Source of the DNA: Martelella endophytica
Lineage (GTDB): Bacteria; Pseudomonadota; Alphaproteobacteria; Rhizobiales; Rhizobiaceae
Assembly (NCBI RefSeq): GCF_000960975.1
Contig: NZ_CP010803.1
Location: 2,694,405 to 2,758,404, forward strand
Length of the DNA stretch: 64,000 nucleotides
Direction of reading: 5' to 3'
The notes below the pieces were generated by a model, which searched no databases, was not told the DNA's origin, and saw only the letters and a program-made list of their open reading frames with translations. Numbering within the stretch: the first letter of the stretch is position 1; the number at the start of each line of letters is the position of its first letter. A program made the translations under genes and the position numbers. Shown here piece by piece: positions 62,539 through 64,000 of this stretch.

Positions 62539-63365
62539 ATGAAGAGCCATGTCGCGGTGTTCGACACCAGTACCGGCACGAGCGAAACCGTTCTGGTCCA
62601 CGACGGCCACATAGAGGCGCCGAACTTTACGCGGGTGGTGCTGCGCTGCTGGTCAATGGCGGCGGCAGGCTCTATCGGCTGCCGCTGGATGCGCCGGCCT
62701 TGCATGCGATCGACTCCGGCTTTGCGGTGAAGCTCAACAATGACCATGGCATTTCCCCGGATGGGACGACGCTTGCCCTTTCCGACTCGACCGAGGAAGG
62801 TCAAAGCGCGATCTATACCGTCCCCGCCGCCGGCGGCACGCCGAAGCGCGTCACTGACAAGGTGCCGTCCTACTGGCACGGCTGGTCGCCGGATGGCGGC
62901 ACGCTTGCCTATACCGCCCAGCGTGGCCCGTCCTTCGAGATCTACACATGCCCGGTCGGCGGCGGGGCGGAATTCCAGGTGACCGACGGTTTCGACCATT
63001 GCGACGGGCCAGATTACACGCCGGATGGCAACTGGATCTGGTTCAACGGGGAGAGGGACGGCGTGATCGATCTCTATCGCGTGCATCCCGATGGCAGTGG
63101 GCTTCAGCGGATGACCGATGACGAGCGCGTCAACTGGTTCCCGCATCCCTCGCCGGATGGCGCCAGTGTCCTCTATCTTGCCTATGAGAACGGCACCGAG
63201 GGCCATCCCGCCAACCGTCAGGTCGAATTGCGGATGGTGCCAGCTGATGGCGGTGCGCCACAAATCCTGACATCGCTGTTCGGAGGCCAGGGGACGATCA
63301 ACGTGCCGTGCTGGGCCCCGGATTCGCGACGCTTCGCCTACGTCTTCTTCAGCGAGGTGGAATGA
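62539..63365 (+). pseudogene. TolB-like beta-propeller (WD40-type) protein, broken by a frameshift
   Basis: A GGAGGAGAA ribosome site and ATG at 62539 open frame 1 (MKSHVAVFDTSTGTSETVLVHDGHIEAPNFT). Propeller homology then continues in frame 3 from about 62640 (AALLVNGGGRLYRLPLDAP) to the stop at 63365. The change is at about 62630-62636, where one base appears to be missing from ACGC-CGGATGGT (read ACGCGGGTGGT). Repaired, the protein would be about 275 residues with TolB repeats (SPDGTTLALSDS, SPDGGTLAYTAQ, TPDGNWIWFNGE, SPDGASVLYLAY). Sequencing error or recent inactivation cannot be told apart. Confidence 0.85.
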
Positions 63366-63691
63366 GCGCGGCCCCTTTGACAGCCACAACCATGACGCAG
63401 CTCGCTCTTGGCTCGAAGACGCCGCGCAGGTGGAAAGTCGCGGGCCGTCGGACGGTGAAGCATGATAGCGCTTCCAGGCGCAAGCGACGTCCAGCATTTT
63501 AAAAGTATCAACATTTATAAGCCATTAGAATTCTTGGCTTTCGTCAGATCGGTCAAAAAAATGTTGAGGAATTGACAATGAAGGCTGGATTTTGATCATT
63601 TGAATCTAATAGGTTTCGAGCACCTTATGGTCGTTTACTCAACAATCTGCACGCTGCCAAAAAGCTGTGCCATTTCGACGAGGAGTTCCAC
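63366..63691. other. Intergenic region, 326 bases, AT-rich toward its right end
   Basis: No gene is convincing; a 64-codon open frame from 63308 overlaps the propeller gene and has no family resemblance. From about 63495 the sequence becomes much richer in A and T, as expected for the regulatory region of the following transporter gene. TTGACA at 63572-63577 is a possible -35; no good -10 is found at the right distance. Confidence 0.4.
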
Positions 63692-64000
63692 ATGAAGAAG
63701 ACTCTCCTGCTCTCCGCGTGTCTGAGCCTTGTGCTCGCCGCCCCAAGCCTTGCCGCCAGCCCGAAGCCCGACGAAAAGCTCGCCGACAACCAGACGATTA
63801 ACTACTGGCTGCTCGATGCGAACAAGACCAAGGATCCGCAGAAGAACTCCGACGTGGAAGGCTCCCACATCGCCCGCCAGCTGTTCGAGGGCCTGTTCAA
63901 CCAGTCCTACGAAGGTGAGCTGGTGCCCGGCGCGGCGCTCAGCTACGACGTCTCCGACGACAAGACAGTCTACACCTTCCATCTCCGTCCGGAGGCCAAG
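63692..64000 (+). CDS. Peptide/opine ABC substrate-binding protein, OppA/DppA type (3' end outside window)
   Basis: 103 residues are visible, open to the right edge. ATG at 63692 with GAGGAG ten bases upstream. Signal peptide MKKTLLLSACLSLVLAAPSLAA, then NQTINYWLLDANKTKDPQKNSDVEGSHIARQLFEGLFNQSYEGELVPGAALSYDVSDDKTVYTFHLRPEAK, the start of SBP_bac_5 proteins (ARQLFEGL and VYTFHLR motifs). First gene of a peptide-type importer operon, mostly outside the window. A minus-strand open frame over the same bases (63635-63982) is a shadow. Confidence 0.92.
   Translation, partial: MKKTLLLSACLSLVLAAPSLAASPKPDEKLADNQTINYWLLDANKTKDPQKNSDVEGSHIARQLFEGLFNQSYEGELVPGAALSYDVSDDKTVYTFHLRPEAK

Noticed and set aside
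1..64000. CRISPR arrays, tRNA or rRNA genes, IS elements, phage genes
   Set aside because: No spaced direct repeats, tRNA-like TTCGAATC arms, rRNA cores or transposase motifs were recognised by eye.

Overview
The window looks like a chromosomal or large-replicon segment from an alphaproteobacterium of the Rhizobiales, probably Rhizobiaceae. This rests on high GC with rhizobial-style gene content: many ABC uptake systems, a glxBCD/glnT-like block, an alphaproteobacterial 362-residue dCTP deaminase, a SAM-II riboswitch before metZ, and palindromic intergenic repeats of rhizobial type. It is almost entirely metabolic and transport genes. I found no rRNA, tRNA, CRISPR, IS element, phage gene or plasmid replication gene.

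Layout. 1-6780 (+): end of a CUT1 sugar importer (two permeases), an unrecognised 824-residue toroid-like protein, a NagB-like deaminase/isomerase, a GH105 unsaturated uronyl hydrolase and KduI, together an uptake and degradation locus for unsaturated oligouronides. 6794-19021: a complete N-methylglutamate pathway for methylamine. mgsABC, gmaS and purU lie on the minus strand, mgdABCD (sarcosine-oxidase-like) on the plus strand, with an XRE-cupin and a GlxA/AraC regulator between. 19124-20942: the C-terminal stub of a DppC-like permease followed by an intact amidohydrolase. 21192-21806: an orphan NarL-type response regulator.

21846-41085 is the most unusual part: about 19 kb of amino-acid or cyclic-amide catabolism with two polar-amino-acid ABC importers. 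One has a permease-ATPase fusion and an enzyme gene inside its operon. The region also holds a hydantoin-racemase-like protein, a dihydroorotase/hydantoinase-like amidohydrolase, a DapA-like protein, two SDR/saccharopine-type dehydrogenases, two AroM paralogues, two FAD oxidoreductases, a cupin, a creatininase-family hydrolase and a GntR regulator. Three promoters carry the same palindrome (ATATCA-N-TRATAT), which suggests one regulon. I cannot name the substrate. An inverted-repeat element of about 290 bp closes this block at 41087-41373.

41381-46511: LysR with a divergent AEC exporter, then cutC, ridA, an SDR and a D-threonine-aldolase-like PLP enzyme. 46518-54296: GH31 alpha-xylosidase, a CUT1 ABC importer and a divergent LacI regulator with a perfect palindromic operator, giving a xyloside/xyloglucan-oligosaccharide utilisation locus. 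54287-64000: a hydroxyisobutyrate-dehydrogenase-family gene, a membrane-anchored FMN glutamate-synthase-like protein, an APC permease, apaG, metZ with a SAM-II riboswitch and a terminator/antiterminator pair, dcd, an HpcH aldolase, a frameshifted TolB-like propeller and the start of an OppA-type binding protein cut by the window edge. All family assignments come from reading motifs by eye; no database search was run.
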